64,000 nt of DNA from Bordetella genomosp. 13 (GCF_002119665.1 NZ_CP021111.1:3472001-3536000); one strand, 5' to 3'. Shown: positions 15,046 to 24,346, counted from the stretch's first letter. Numbers and translations: made by a program. The notes: generated by a model not told the origin, from the sequence alone.

Positions 15046-16440
15046 TCAGCCACTTCGGCGATCCGACGGGTCCGGCGCGCCGGCGGGCGCCGGGTTCTCT
15101 CCGCCGTTCCCGTCGTCGCCATCGTCCACATCGTCCGCGCCAAGCAGACTGGCCGCCTGCGCGTCCGGCAGGGCCTCGACCTCGCGCAGATTGCGCAGCA
15201 TGGCGCGGGTGCGCACCTCGGTCTGGCCGATCTTGCTGCTGGCGCTGTCCAGTGTTTTCCTGACACTGGCCAACGCGGCCCCGAACTTGCCGAACTCAGT
15301 CTTCACCGCGCGCAGCACCTGCCACACCTCGGACGAGCGCCGCTCGATGGCCAAGGTGCGAAAGCCCATCTGCAGGCTGTTCAGCATGGCGGCCAGGTTG
15401 CCCGGGCCCGCCACGCTCACGCGCAGGGCCTGCAGCCGATCGTGCAGGCCCGGCAGGCGCAGCACCTCCGCGTACAGGCCTTCGGTGGGCAGGAACATGA
15501 TGGCGAAGTCGGTCGTGTGCGGCGGGGCGACGTACTTCGACGAAATCAGGCGCGCCTGCGTCTCGACGGCCCGGCCCAGCGCCTGCGCGGCGGCGCGCGC
15601 GGCCTCGGGGTCCGCGGCCTCGTGCGCGTCGGCCAGGCGTTCGTACTCTTCTTTCGGAAACTTGGCGTCGATGGGCAGCCACACCGGCTCGCTGTCCTGC
15701 GCCCTGCCCGGCAGCCGGATGGCGAACTCCACCACCGCGTCGCTGCCCGGTATCGGCTTGACGTTGCGGCCGTACTGCTCGGGCGTCATCGCGTCCTCGA
15801 TCAGGCGCGCCAACTGCACTTCGCCCCAGGTGCCGCGCGACTTCACGTTGGTCAGCACGCGCTTGAGATCGCCCACGCCGGCCGCCAGCGCCTGCATCTC
15901 GCCCAGGCCCTTGTGCACGGCCTCCAGGCGCTCGGACACCAGTCGGAAGGATTCGCCCAGGCGCTGCTCGAGCGTGGCATGCAGCTGCTCGTCGACCGTG
16001 CGCCGCATGGCCTCGAGACGTTCGCCGTTGTCGGCCTGCAGGGCCTGCAGCCGCTGGTCGACCGTATGGCGCACCTCGGCCATGCGCCGGTCGTTCAACT
16101 CGACCAGGCCCTGCAGGCGTTCACCGAATTGGCTGGCGAAGCGTGCCAGGGACTCACCGTGCTCCGCGCGTGCGGCCCGCGCATCGCGGGCCAGGGCGGC
16201 GCGCAGTTCTTCGTGGCTTTGCGCCAGCTCGCCGCGCAGGCCGCGGATGGACTCGGCCAGTTCGTCGCGCAGGCTGCGCTGGCTGTCGGCCAGCTCGGCG
16301 CGCATCGCGCGCTCCAGGCGCATCAGCGTGTCGGACACGGGCTCCGCGCGCGCGGGCTGGCGCCACAGCGCGACCAGACTGGCCAGCAGCGCCGCGCACG
16401 ACGCGCAGGCGGCCACCCAAAGCAGGATCATGGGTTCCAA
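15046..16440 (-). CDS. rmuC: DNA recombination protein RmuC
   Basis: A 464-residue protein with one N-terminal membrane helix (about residues 4-25), a long coiled coil to about residue 180, and the RmuC nuclease-like domain (LTNVKSRGTWGEVQLARL, DAKFPKEEYERL, DFAIMFLPTEGLYAEVLR, MGFRTLAIERRS). The C-terminus is acidic and low in complexity. RmuC limits inversions at short repeats and has been linked to phage defence. The frame opens with TTG at 16440, which has GGAG six bases ahead; the ATG at 16431 is the alternative. The gene ends 46 bases past the GntR promoter region and is divergent from the nucleotidase. Confidence 0.93.
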   Translation of the reverse strand: MEPMILLWVAACASCAALLASLVALWRQPARAEPVSDTLMRLERAMRAELADSQRSLRDELAESIRGLRGELAQSHEELRAALARDARAARAEHGESLARFASQFGERLQGLVELNDRRMAEVRHTVDQRLQALQADNGERLEAMRRTVDEQLHATLEQRLGESFRLVSERLEAVHKGLGEMQALAAGVGDLKRVLTNVKSRGTWGEVQLARLIEDAMTPEQYGRNVKPIPGSDAVVEFAIRLPGRAQDSEPVWLPIDAKFPKEEYERLADAHEAADPEAARAAAQALGRAVETQARLISSKYVAPPHTTDFAIMFLPTEGLYAEVLRLPGLHDRLQALRVSVAGPGNLAAMLNSLQMGFRTLAIERRSSEVWQVLRAVKTEFGKFGAALASVRKTLDSASSKIGQTEVRTRAMLRNLREVEALPDAQAASLLGADDVDDGDDGNGGENPAPAGAPDPSDRRSG

Positions 16441-16569
16441 GCAGTTCTCCGCAAAGCGCCAATTCTAAAGGCCGCCGGACGGCGCCCATGGCGGGTCACC
16501 GGCCGCGTATGCGTGGCCTGCACGCAACGTATCGGGACCTCATGGACGCCGCTTCAGAGGGAGGCATGT

Positions 16570-16637
16570 TTTGCTACACATGGTCGTCATTTGCTACGCA
16601 GCCTCGTCATGGGCCGGAAAGCGCGCGTCGGAATAAT
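16570..16637 (+). promoter_or_regulatory. Tandem 20-base repeats and promoter of the nucleotidase gene
   Basis: Two adjacent 20-base units, TTTGCTACACATGGTCGTCA (16570-16589) and TTTGCTACGCAGCCTCGTCA (16590-16609), match at 16 of 20 positions and abut the expected -35 position. A -10 like AATAAT is at 16632-16637 and the -35 is poor, so this looks like an activator-dependent promoter with two in-phase binding sites. The regulator is unknown. Confidence 0.45.
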
Positions 16638-16668
16638 CGGTCGCTTTCCCCTGTACTTAGGAGCCACG

Positions 16669-18816
16669 ATGTCCGCCCCTGCGTCGCCCTTCGAGACCCG
16701 AACGTTCCGTCCTCGCATGCTCTACGCCGCGCTGGCCCTGGGCCTGGCGGTCACCCTGTCCGCGTGCGGAGGCAGCGACGACGATGACGATGACAACAAC
16801 AACGGCTCGACCCCGCCCCCCGCGGCGCAGGAGAACGCCACCGCCCAGCTCGCGCTGTTGTCCACGACGGACCTGCACTACAACGTGCGCAGCTATGACT
16901 ACTTCAAGCTGGCCGAAGACCGCTCGTTCGGCTTCGAACGCACGGCCACGCTGATCCGCCAGGCGCGCGACCAGTATCCCAACACGCTGCTGGTCGACAA
17001 CGGCGACACCATCCAGGGCACCGCGCTGGCAGACTACGAGGCGCAGGTCGCGCCCATCCCGTGCTCGCAGCAGCTGTCGATGTACAAGGCCATGTCCGTG
17101 CTGCAGTTCGACGCCGGCACCCTGGGCAATCACGAATTCAACTACGGCCTGCCCTTCCTGAACCAGGTCCTGGGCGGCGGCCTGGACGTGGATGGCGTGG
17201 ACCCGGCCGCGACGTGCGCGGGCCCGGGCTTTCCGATGGCCCTGGCTAACGTGACCAGCACCAAGACCGACAAGGAACTGCTGCCGCCGTACGTGATCCT
17301 GGACCGCGAGGTCAGCGCCACGCAGGAAGACGGCGACGCGGTCACGCTGCCCATCAAGATCGGCGTGGTGGGCCTGACTACCCCCGGCATCATGAACTGG
17401 GACAAGCGCTACCTGGACGGCAAGGTCGAGATGCGCGACAGCCGCGAGGCCGCGCAACAGTCGGTCGAGCAGGCGCGCGAAGCCGGCGCCGACCTGGTCT
17501 TCGTGCTGCTGCATGGCGGCATGAGCGACGCCCCCTACTCCACCACCATGGATGACCCCGGGCTGTACATCGCGCAGATCCCCGGCGTGGACGGCCTGGT
17601 CATGGGCCACCAGCACGGCGTCTTCCCGGACCGCGGCCGTTCGCCGGCCTACACCTACCTGGGCGTGGACAACACCGCCGGCACCGTGCATGGCGTGCCG
17701 GCCGTGATGGCCAGCTCGTGGGGCAAGGCGCTGGGCGTGATCGACTACTCGCTGACCTGGAACGCCCAGGCCCAGGACTGGGAGGTGAACAAGGCCCAGA
17801 CCAAGGTCGAGCTGCGCAATATCCAGACCACCGGCCAGGATGGTTCCACCCAGTATGTGGCCGCCGACGCCGCCGTCGCCGAAGCGGTACAGGCGCAGCA
17901 CGAGGCCGCGGTCGAGTACGTGCAGGAGGAAATCGGCGAGTCCGACTTCCGCATGAGCACGCTGTTCGCCGACGTGGGCGACCCCACCGCGATCCAGCTG
18001 GTGAACCAGGCGCAGGCCGCGTATGTGTCGCAGTACATCCAGGACAACCTGCCGCAGCACGCGTCGCTGCCGGTGCTGTCGATCAGCGCGCCATTCAAGG
18101 CCGGGTTCCAGAGCGGCACCGACTACACCGACGTGGCCCAGGGCCCGGTCGCCATCTTCAACGCGGCCGACCTGTACCTGTACCCCAACACCGTATACGC
18201 GGTGAAGGTGAACGGCGACGAGCTGAAGCTGTGGCTGGAGAACGCCGCCAAGCGCTTCAACCGGATCGATCCGACCGAGACGGCGGACCAGTGGCTGATC
18301 AAGGACACGCAGACCGGCATGGTGCCGGCCGGCCAGTCGGCGTTCGCGGGCTACAACTTCGACATGTTCACCACGCCCGACCTTCAGTACGAGATCGACG
18401 TCACGCGTGCCGAGAACGACCGCATCCGCAACCTGCAGTACATGGGCGCCCCGGTGACCAGCGGCATGGAGTTCATCGTCGCGACGAACAACTATCGCGC
18501 GGAGAGCAGCGCCCGCTTCATCCTGGGCGAAGGCAAGAGCTTCGACATCGTCTATGCCTCGCCGGACGCGAACCGCGACGTGGTGATCAACTACATCAAG
18601 GCGAACCCGACGATCACCCGTGCGGCCAACGGCTCGGCCCGCAGCTGGTACTTCACGGAGCAGCCCTCCATGGCCGGCAAGGTCCTGTTCAAGTCCGGCC
18701 TGAACGCCATCGACGTGGCGCAGGACGCGGGACTGAGCGAGATCAGCCTGGAAACGGCGAACGACGGTTCGGGGCGGGCGGTGTACTCGATCGATTTGAC
18801 GGCGGTGGCGCCGTAG
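16669..18816 (+). CDS. Lipoprotein 2',3'-cyclic-nucleotide phosphodiesterase/nucleotidase (CpdB/UshA family)
   Basis: A 715-residue protein starting at the ATG at 16669 behind AGGAG; upstream frame extension is antisense to rmuC. The signal peptide ends in a lipobox, LAVTLSAC, followed by a Gly-Ser-Asp-Asn-rich linker with six consecutive Asp. The metallophosphoesterase domain has STTDLHYN, DNGDTIQG, GNHEFNYG and MGHQHGVF as metal-binding blocks. A 5'-nucleotidase C-terminal domain binds the nucleoside. Family members release phosphate and nucleosides from extracellular nucleotides in the periplasm. The exact substrate (cyclic nucleotides versus 5'-nucleotides) is not decidable here. Divergent from rmuC. 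Confidence 0.88.
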   Translation: MSAPASPFETRTFRPRMLYAALALGLAVTLSACGGSDDDDDDNNNGSTPPPAAQENATAQLALLSTTDLHYNVRSYDYFKLAEDRSFGFERTATLIRQARDQYPNTLLVDNGDTIQGTALADYEAQVAPIPCSQQLSMYKAMSVLQFDAGTLGNHEFNYGLPFLNQVLGGGLDVDGVDPAATCAGPGFPMALANVTSTKTDKELLPPYVILDREVSATQEDGDAVTLPIKIGVVGLTTPGIMNWDKRYLDGKVEMRDSREAAQQSVEQAREAGADLVFVLLHGGMSDAPYSTTMDDPGLYIAQIPGVDGLVMGHQHGVFPDRGRSPAYTYLGVDNTAGTVHGVPAVMASSWGKALGVIDYSLTWNAQAQDWEVNKAQTKVELRNIQTTGQDGSTQYVAADAAVAEAVQAQHEAAVEYVQEEIGESDFRMSTLFADVGDPTAIQLVNQAQAAYVSQYIQDNLPQHASLPVLSISAPFKAGFQSGTDYTDVAQGPVAIFNAADLYLYPNTVYAVKVNGDELKLWLENAAKRFNRIDPTETADQWLIKDTQTGMVPAGQSAFAGYNFDMFTTPDLQYEIDVTRAENDRIRNLQYMGAPVTSGMEFIVATNNYRAESSARFILGEGKSFDIVYASPDANRDVVINYIKANPTITRAANGSARSWYFTEQPSMAGKVLFKSGLNAIDVAQDAGLSEISLETANDGSGRAVYSIDLTAVAP

Positions 18817-18817
18817 A

Positions 18818-18937
18818 CGCCTGCCTGATGCGGGACGGAGTCGAGTTCTTGAGCGCCTGGTCCATGACTGCGGAGGGTCCGCCTGCCTGATGCGGGGCGG
18901 GAGTCGAGTTCTTGAGCGCCTGGTCCATGACTGCGGA
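18818..18937. repeat. Two direct copies of a 57-58 base repeat
   Basis: Copies at 18818-18874 and 18880-18937 are nearly identical, beginning CGCCTGCCTGATGCGGG and ending CATGACTGCGGA. They follow the nucleotidase stop by two bases. A degenerate inverted fragment of the same element (CCGCCATGGACCAGGCTCAAG) is at 18978-18998, and another (GATCAGGCAGGC) at about 19014-19025. They look like a dispersed intergenic repeat family rather than a terminator. Confidence 0.8.
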
Positions 18938-18941
18938 TTCT

Positions 18942-19134
18942 CGTCCTCGCGCTGGCGCGCTGCGGGCGCGAACCCTCCGCCATGGACCAGGCTCAAGGTT
19001 TCGTCATGCGTCGATCAGGCAGGCTCGCAGCGGGAAATGCGCACCGTGCAGACGCGAACGATCGTCTCACTTCGTTGATCTGAGCCGCGTCCGTGCCGGA
19101 GAAGTCGCGCCCGCAGCGCGCCAGCGCGAGGACG
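18942..19134. repeat. Perfect 30-base inverted repeat in a gene-free gap
   Basis: The 30 bases at 18942-18971 (from CGTCCTCGCGCTGG) are the exact reverse complement of 19105-19134, with 133 bases between. Together with the preceding direct repeats this fills most of the 399-base gap 18817-19215, in which no gene is evident; open frames crossing it also overlap the glycosylase gene on the other strand. It may be a degraded mobile element or a paired dispersed repeat. Confidence 0.75.
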
Positions 19135-19215
19135 GGACGTCGCAGGTATGGACGCGGCGGCAGAAGAATGCAGACTTAGGCGCATCGCGCCGAACCGGCA
19201 GTGCGGCAACAAGGG

Positions 19216-19980
19216 TTAAACCAGCACCGCTCCGGAAAGGTCCACCCACAGATAGTCCCGCCCCGCCTCCTGCCCGCGCCGCAACGGATTGCGGGTGCAG
19301 AAGGCGGCATAAGCGGGGTCCACGTACCGGTAGAACAAGTGTTCGTCACGGCCCGCGGGAATTCCCAACCGGGGCGTGCAGACCAGGCGGTCCGGCGTGT
19401 GGCCCAGATCTTCCACGTAGAACTCTTGCGGATCGAAACGTCGCGCGTCCCAGTCGGGCACTTTCAGGCCCAGGGACCGGCATAGCAGGGTCTGGCCCGC
19501 GCACAGTTTCGTGGGCGGGCGTGGCTCGCCGCGGGCGTCGGGATTGAGCTGCTGCATGCGCGCCAGCGACTCGGGGCCGGACATCGCGTCCAGCCAGGGA
19601 TGGCCGGACTTGATCAGCACGGCGTTGCCGGGGCCGCCGGCGCTGAAGTTCAGCGAGTCGCCGCCGCGCGCGTAGTACATGTAGATGACGCCACCGTCCA
19701 TGAACAGCGCGCGGCGCTTGTGGGTGTAGCCCAGCGAGGCGTGGCTGCCCTTTTCGTCCAGGTAATAGGCCTCGGTCTCGATGATGCGGGCGGACAGCCA
19801 CAGACCGCCCAGGCGCCGCCGCAGCACCTTGCCGATCAGTTCGCGCGCCAGCAGGCGCGCGTCGCGGTCGAAGAAGGCGTCGGACAGCGCGCGGCCGGGC
19901 GTGGCCGCCGCATCGGCCGCGAGTGCGCCTTGCGGCTGCCGGACGGCAGGGTCGGGGGCTGAGCGGTTGCCGCCAGCCAT
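19216..19980 (-). CDS. DNA-3-methyladenine glycosylase, AAG/MPG family
   Basis: A 254-residue base-excision repair enzyme of the AAG/MPG fold. Conserved blocks are ARELIGKVLRRR, the catalytic region IIETEAYYLDEKGSHAS with its Glu, VYMYYARG-like IYMYYARGGDSLNF, and NNPTKLCxAxG-like PPTKLCAGQTLLCRSLGL. It removes alkylated purines (3-methyladenine, hypoxanthine and others) from DNA. The first 30 residues are Ala/Gly-rich and poorly conserved, so a later start is possible. The ArsC-like gene lies 16 bases upstream on the same strand, so they may be cotranscribed. Confidence 0.9.
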   Translation of the reverse strand: MAGGNRSAPDPAVRQPQGALAADAAATPGRALSDAFFDRDARLLARELIGKVLRRRLGGLWLSARIIETEAYYLDEKGSHASLGYTHKRRALFMDGGVIYMYYARGGDSLNFSAGGPGNAVLIKSGHPWLDAMSGPESLARMQQLNPDARGEPRPPTKLCAGQTLLCRSLGLKVPDWDARRFDPQEFYVEDLGHTPDRLVCTPRLGIPAGRDEHLFYRYVDPAYAAFCTRNPLRRGQEAGRDYLWVDLSGAVLV

Positions 19981-19996
19981 GCCGCGCCGTCCGCGC

Positions 19997-20353
19997 TCAG
20001 GCGAAGCGTTCGCCGTAGCGTTTCTCGGAGAAGCCCACGCTCACCTCGCCGTCGGGCGTGACGGTGACGGGGCGGCGCACCAGCGCGGGGTATTCGGCGA
20101 TCAGCATCGTCCATTGCGCGTCGGTGGACGCGGCTTTCTGGTCGTCGGACAGCGCGCGCCAGGTCATGGAGGTGCGGTTGACCAGCTTCTCGAAGCCGCC
20201 CAGCCTCTCGGCCCACTGCTTCAGCGTGACGGCCGGCACGGGGTGGTCGCGATAGTCGACGAATGTGTGGGCCACGCCATGCTGGTCCAGCCACTGGCGC
20301 GCCTTGACGCACGTGCTGCATTTGGCCAGGCCGTACAGGGTCGGTTGGGTCAT
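19997..20353 (-). CDS. ArsC/Spx-family thioredoxin-fold protein
   Basis: A 118-residue protein with CSTC at residues 12-15 (LYGLAKCSTCVKARQWLDQH), VDYRDHPVPA and LVNRTSMTWRAL, as in the YffB/Spx-like branch of arsenate reductases. The start ATG at 20353 overlaps the potI stop by 4 bases and is preceded by GGAGG. It is therefore translationally linked to the polyamine transporter genes. The branch is called arsenate reductase-like but arsenate reduction is doubtful for it; many members are glutathione-dependent redox proteins of unknown role. No ars genes are nearby. Confidence 0.8.
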   Translation of the reverse strand: MTQPTLYGLAKCSTCVKARQWLDQHGVAHTFVDYRDHPVPAVTLKQWAERLGGFEKLVNRTSMTWRALSDDQKAASTDAQWTMLIAEYPALVRRPVTVTPDGEVSVGFSEKRYGERFA

Positions 20354-21156
20354 TTGCGGGCCTCCTTGCCCCACTGCATGCGGTTGGCCACGATCACGCA
20401 GGTGCCGACGGCCAGGATGAACAGCGTGGCCAGGGCATTGACCTCGGGCTTCAGGCCCAGGCGCACGCGCGAGAAGACTTCCATGGGCAGCGTGGTCGAG
20501 CCGGGTCCGGACAGGAAGGACGAGACCACCACGTCGTCCAGCGACAGCGTGAAGGCCAGCAGCCAGCCCGACACCACGGCGGGCGCGATCAGCGGCAGCG
20601 TGATGGTGAAGAACACGCGCAGCGGCGTGGCGCCCAGGTCGAGCGCGGCCTCTTCGAGCGAGCGGTCCAGGTCGCGCACGCGCGACTGGATGACCACCGC
20701 CACGAACGCCATGCACAGCGTCACGTGGCCGATCCAGATGGTGAACATGCCGTTCTCGGCCGGCCAGCCCATCAGCCCGCGCAGCTCCACGAACATCAGC
20801 AGCAGCGAGATGCCCAGCACGACCTCGGGGATGACCAGCGGCGCGCTGAGCATGCCCACGTACAGCGCGAAGCCGCGGAAGCGGCGCATGCGCGCCAGCA
20901 CGTAGCCGGCCCAGGTGCCGATGATGGCGGCGGCGGTGGCCGTGAGCAGCGCGATGCGCAGCGACAGCCAGGCGGCCGAGAGCAGCGCGTCGTCCTGCAG
21001 CAGCTGGCCGTACCAGCGGAACGAGAAACCGCTCCAGGTGGTGACCATGGCCGAATCGTTGAACGAGAACACCATCAGGCTGAGGATGGGGATGTACAAA
21101 AATCCGTACCCCACCGCCAGCGCCAGCAGGCGCAGCGTCTTGTTCGGGCCTTTCAT
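20350..21156 (-). CDS. potI: Putrescine-type ABC transporter permease PotI
   Basis: A 268-residue inner-membrane permease with about six membrane helices and the EAA loop EEAALDLGATPLRVFFTITLPL that docks to the ATPase. Start MKGPNKTLRLLALAVGYGFLYIP at 21156 overlaps the potH stop (ATGA-type overlap). It forms the channel with PotH for periplasmic-binding-protein-dependent polyamine uptake. Part of the potF-potG-potH-potI run, which keeps the E. coli gene order. Confidence 0.92.
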   Translation of the reverse strand: MKGPNKTLRLLALAVGYGFLYIPILSLMVFSFNDSAMVTTWSGFSFRWYGQLLQDDALLSAAWLSLRIALLTATAAAIIGTWAGYVLARMRRFRGFALYVGMLSAPLVIPEVVLGISLLLMFVELRGLMGWPAENGMFTIWIGHVTLCMAFVAVVIQSRVRDLDRSLEEAALDLGATPLRVFFTITLPLIAPAVVSGWLLAFTLSLDDVVVSSFLSGPGSTTLPMEVFSRVRLGLKPEVNALATLFILAVGTCVIVANRMQWGKEARK

Positions 21157-22067
21157 CGGCGGCCTCCGGCGCCCTGGCTGTGCATCTGGTTGTACTGGAA
21201 CAGGGCCAGCGGCACCAGCAGCAACAGCACCATCACGCAGGTCACGGCCGAGGCCATGGGCCAGTCGGCGTTGTTGAAGAACTCGTTCCACATGACGCGG
21301 CCCATCATCAGCGTGTTGGCGCCGCCCAGCATCTCGGGGATGACGTACTCGCCCACGCAGGGGATGAACACCAGCATGGCACCGGCGATCACGCCCGGCA
21401 TGGACATCGGCACCGTGACGCGGCAGAACGCCTGCCAGGGCCGCGCGCCCAGGTCGTAGGCGGCCTCGAGCAGGCGCAGGTCCATCTTCACCAGATTGGC
21501 GTACAAGGGCAGGATGAAGAACGGCAGGTAGGCGTACACCATGCCGATGTACACGGCCAGGTCGGTGCGGTAGATTTCGAGCGGCGACGAGATGACGCCC
21601 AGCCACATCAGCGCCTTGTTCAGCAGCCCGTCGTTGCGCAGGATACCCACCCAGGCATACACGCGCAGCAGCAGCGAGGTCCAGAACGGCAGTATCACGC
21701 CCAGCAGCAGCACGTTGCGCACCGATGGCGACGAACGCGCGATGTAATAGGCCACCGGATAGCCGATGAGGATGCAGCACAGCGTGGTGATGCCGGCCAT
21801 CTTCACCGAGTTCAGGTAGGTGGCCACGTACAGGCTGTCGGTGAACAGCAGCACGTAGCCGCGCAGGTGCATACTGATCTGCAGCGCCTCTTCCTCGAAC
21901 TGCGCCAGCGGCGTGTACGGAGGAATGCCGAACTGCAGTTCCGCGAAGCTGATCTTCAGCACCAGCAGGAACGGCACCAGCAGGAACAGCACCAGCCAGG
22001 CGTAGGGCGGAATGATCGCCAGCGCGCGGCTAGAGGGCGCCAGTCGGCGCAGCGGCAAGCGCATCAT
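21153..22067 (-). CDS. potH: Putrescine-type ABC transporter permease PotH
   Basis: A 304-residue permease with a longer N-terminus than PotI, starting [21 protein letters not shown]; the ATG pair at 22067/22064 overlaps the potG stop. The EAA loop is LEAAYDLGARPWQAFCRVTVP, and the helices around FWTSLLLRVYAWVGIL and PCVGEYVIPEMLGG are typical of PotH/PotB. It works with PotI, the ATPase PotG and binding protein PotF. Confidence 0.92.
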   Translation of the reverse strand: MMRLPLRRLAPSSRALAIIPPYAWLVLFLLVPFLLVLKISFAELQFGIPPYTPLAQFEEEALQISMHLRGYVLLFTDSLYVATYLNSVKMAGITTLCCILIGYPVAYYIARSSPSVRNVLLLGVILPFWTSLLLRVYAWVGILRNDGLLNKALMWLGVISSPLEIYRTDLAVYIGMVYAYLPFFILPLYANLVKMDLRLLEAAYDLGARPWQAFCRVTVPMSMPGVIAGAMLVFIPCVGEYVIPEMLGGANTLMMGRVMWNEFFNNADWPMASAVTCVMVLLLLVPLALFQYNQMHSQGAGGRR

Positions 22068-23191
22068 GACGCCAGCACCGTCGCGCTGTCGGCGTCCCAG
22101 CTGACGAACACTTCTTCGTCGAAGCCCGGGGCGTCCATGCGCGCCAGCACCAGGCTGGGCACGCTGGCCTCGATGGACTTGCCCGAATCGAGACGGATCT
22201 GGTAAAGCGCGTAGCCGCCCATCCATGCCATGTGGCTTACCACGCCGCGCGCCCAGTTGTACTGGCTTTGCGGCTGCTCGCGCGAGACCACCAGGCGCTC
22301 GGGCCGCACCGACACGTGCACCTGCATGCCCAGGGGTTCGCTGACGCCATGGCTGACGTACAGCGGCCGCGCCAGGTCTTCGCATTCGATGGCCACGTGA
22401 TCTGGCTCGTCGATGACGATGGGGCCGGTGAACAGATTGGTGTTGCCGATGAAGCCCGCCACGAAGCGCGAGTTCGGGAAGTTGTAGACGTCCTGCGGCG
22501 TGCCGCTTTGCACGATCTGGCCTTCGGTCATGACGGCCAGGCGATGCGCCATGGTCATGGCCTCTTCCTGGTCGTGCGTGACCATGATGCAGGTCACGCC
22601 GACCTTCTCCAGGATCTTCACCAGCTCGATCTGCGTCTTCTGGCGGATCTGCTTGTCCAGCGCCGACATGGGCTCGTCCAGCAGCAGCAGCTTGGGCCGC
22701 TTGACCAGGCTGCGAGCCAGCGCCACGCGCTGCTGCTGGCCGCCCGACAGCTGGTGCGGCTTGCGGCGCGAATAGCCGGCCATCTGCACCAGGTCGAGCG
22801 CCTCGAACACGCGGTCGTGGATCTCGACGCGCGGCACGCCTTCCTGCTTCAGGCCGAAGGCCACGTTGGCCTCGACCGTCATGTGCGGGAACAGCGCGTA
22901 CGACTGGAACATCATGTTGACCGGCCGCCGGTACGGGGGCACGGAGGTGATGTCCTCGCCGTCCAGCAGGATCTGGCCCGAGGTCGGCTCTTCGAAGCCC
23001 GCCAGCATGCGCAGCAGCGTGGACTTGCCGCAGCCCGAGCTTCCCAGCAAGGCGAAAATCTCGTTGCGGCGTACCGACAGGTTGGTGGACTGCACGGCGA
23101 CCACGTCGCCGAAAATCTTGACGACGTCGACGACCTTGACGAACGCGTCCGCGTCGCCGCCGTGCGGCGCCGAATACCGGCTATCGCTCAT
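22064..23191 (-). CDS. potG: Putrescine-type ABC transporter ATPase PotG
   Basis: A 375-residue ATPase. Walker A is [13 protein letters not shown], the signature [15 protein letters not shown], Walker [14 protein letters not shown] and the switch histidine is in MVTHDQEEA. The C-terminal TOBE domain runs from about residue 290. The start [12 protein letters not shown] at 23191 is 5 bases after the potF stop. It energises the PotHI channel. Confidence 0.93.
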   Translation of the reverse strand: MSDSRYSAPHGGDADAFVKVVDVVKIFGDVVAVQSTNLSVRRNEIFALLGSSGCGKSTLLRMLAGFEEPTSGQILLDGEDITSVPPYRRPVNMMFQSYALFPHMTVEANVAFGLKQEGVPRVEIHDRVFEALDLVQMAGYSRRKPHQLSGGQQQRVALARSLVKRPKLLLLDEPMSALDKQIRQKTQIELVKILEKVGVTCIMVTHDQEEAMTMAHRLAVMTEGQIVQSGTPQDVYNFPNSRFVAGFIGNTNLFTGPIVIDEPDHVAIECEDLARPLYVSHGVSEPLGMQVHVSVRPERLVVSREQPQSQYNWARGVVSHMAWMGGYALYQIRLDSGKSIEASVPSLVLARMDAPGFDEEVFVSWDADSATVLAS

Positions 23192-23196
23192 GGTGC

Positions 23197-24312
23197 TTAT
23201 CTTCCGGACTTCAGCTCGTTCCACATGCGCGTCTGCAGACGCTGCACCGGCAGGGGCTGCGCCTTGATGACGAACAGCGTCTTGGACACGTCGGCCGGCG
23301 GGTAGATCATCGGGTTGTCGGCCACTTCCTTGCTCACGTACTTCCGCGCCTCTTTGTTGGCGTTCGGGTAGTACATGGTGTTGGTGATGGCCGCATGCAC
23401 CTGCGGAGTCTCGATGTAGTTGATGAACGCGTGCGCGGATTCGGGATGCGGCGCATCCTTGGGAATGACCATTACGTCGAACCACGCGGGCGCCCCGCCC
23501 TTCGGGATGAAGTAGTTGATCTCGTCGGTGCGCTTGGCCTCTTGCGCGCGGCGGCGGGCGATCATCACGTCGCCCGAGAAGCCGTACACCATGCACAGGT
23601 CGCCGGAGGCCAGTTCGTCGATGTAGCCCGACGAACTGAACTGGCGGATGTACGGACGGATCTTCTTCAGGACCTCGAGCGCGGCCTTGTAGTCGTCGGG
23701 CTTGTCGCTGTTGGGATCCTTGCCCAGGTAGTGCAGCACGGCGGGGAAGACCTGCGCGGCCTCGTCCAGCATGGAGATGCCGCAGGACTGCAGCTTGGCG
23801 GCGTTCTCGGGCTTGAACAGCATGTCCCAGCTGCCCAGGTCGGCGTCCGGACCCAGCGCCTGGCGCGCCTTGGTGACGTTGTAGCCCAGACCGTTGGTGC
23901 CGTAGCCCCATGGAATGGCGTATTGGTTGCCCGGATCGATGGTGGCCACCAGGGCCATGATGTCGGGATCGAGGTACTTCCAGTTGGGGATCTTGGACTT
24001 GTCCAGCTTCTGGAACACGCCGGCCTCGATCTGGCGCGACGCGTAATGCGTGGACGGCACCACCACGTCGTAGCCCGACTTGCCGGTCAGCAGCTTGGCC
24101 TGCAGGGTATCGTTGCTGTCATACACGTCGTAGCGGACGCGGATGCCGGTTTGCTTCTCGAAGCCCGGGATCGTGTCGGGGGCCGTGTACTCGGCCCAGT
24201 TGTAGACGTTGACCACCTTGCCGTCCTGCGCCTGGGCCGGGATGGCCCCGCCGCCTGCGGCCGCCGCCAGCGTCACACCCAGCGCCAGCCGCGCCCCCGC
24301 CGAGAATTTCAT
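23197..24312 (-). CDS. potF: Putrescine-type periplasmic binding protein PotF
   Basis: A 371-residue periplasmic protein with a signal peptide (MKFSAGARLALGVTLAAAAG and on to PAQAQ). VNVYNWAEYTAPDTIPGFE is the classic start of PotD/PotF-type binding proteins, and WGYGTNGLGYN, GYIDELASGDLCMVYGFSGD and YFIPKGGAPAWFDVMVIPKDA line the ligand cleft. The gene order F-G-H-I and sequence favour putrescine or a related diamine over spermidine, but specificity among PotF homologues varies. First gene of the operon; an inverted repeat lies just upstream. Confidence 0.9.
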   Translation of the reverse strand: MKFSAGARLALGVTLAAAAGGGAIPAQAQDGKVVNVYNWAEYTAPDTIPGFEKQTGIRVRYDVYDSNDTLQAKLLTGKSGYDVVVPSTHYASRQIEAGVFQKLDKSKIPNWKYLDPDIMALVATIDPGNQYAIPWGYGTNGLGYNVTKARQALGPDADLGSWDMLFKPENAAKLQSCGISMLDEAAQVFPAVLHYLGKDPNSDKPDDYKAALEVLKKIRPYIRQFSSSGYIDELASGDLCMVYGFSGDVMIARRRAQEAKRTDEINYFIPKGGAPAWFDVMVIPKDAPHPESAHAFINYIETPQVHAAITNTMYYPNANKEARKYVSKEVADNPMIYPPADVSKTLFVIKAQPLPVQRLQTRMWNELKSGR

Positions 24313-24346
24313 CGCGTACCCCTTGCCAAAACGCGTGATGGAAACC

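Noticed and set aside
18912..19547. 211-codon plus-strand frame in the repeat region
   Set aside because: Built from the repeat elements and then antisense to the 3-methyladenine glycosylase gene; no ribosome binding site.
19997..20353. Arsenate resistance gene arsC
   Set aside because: CxxC of the Spx/YffB branch, no ars operon, and coupling to polyamine transport genes.
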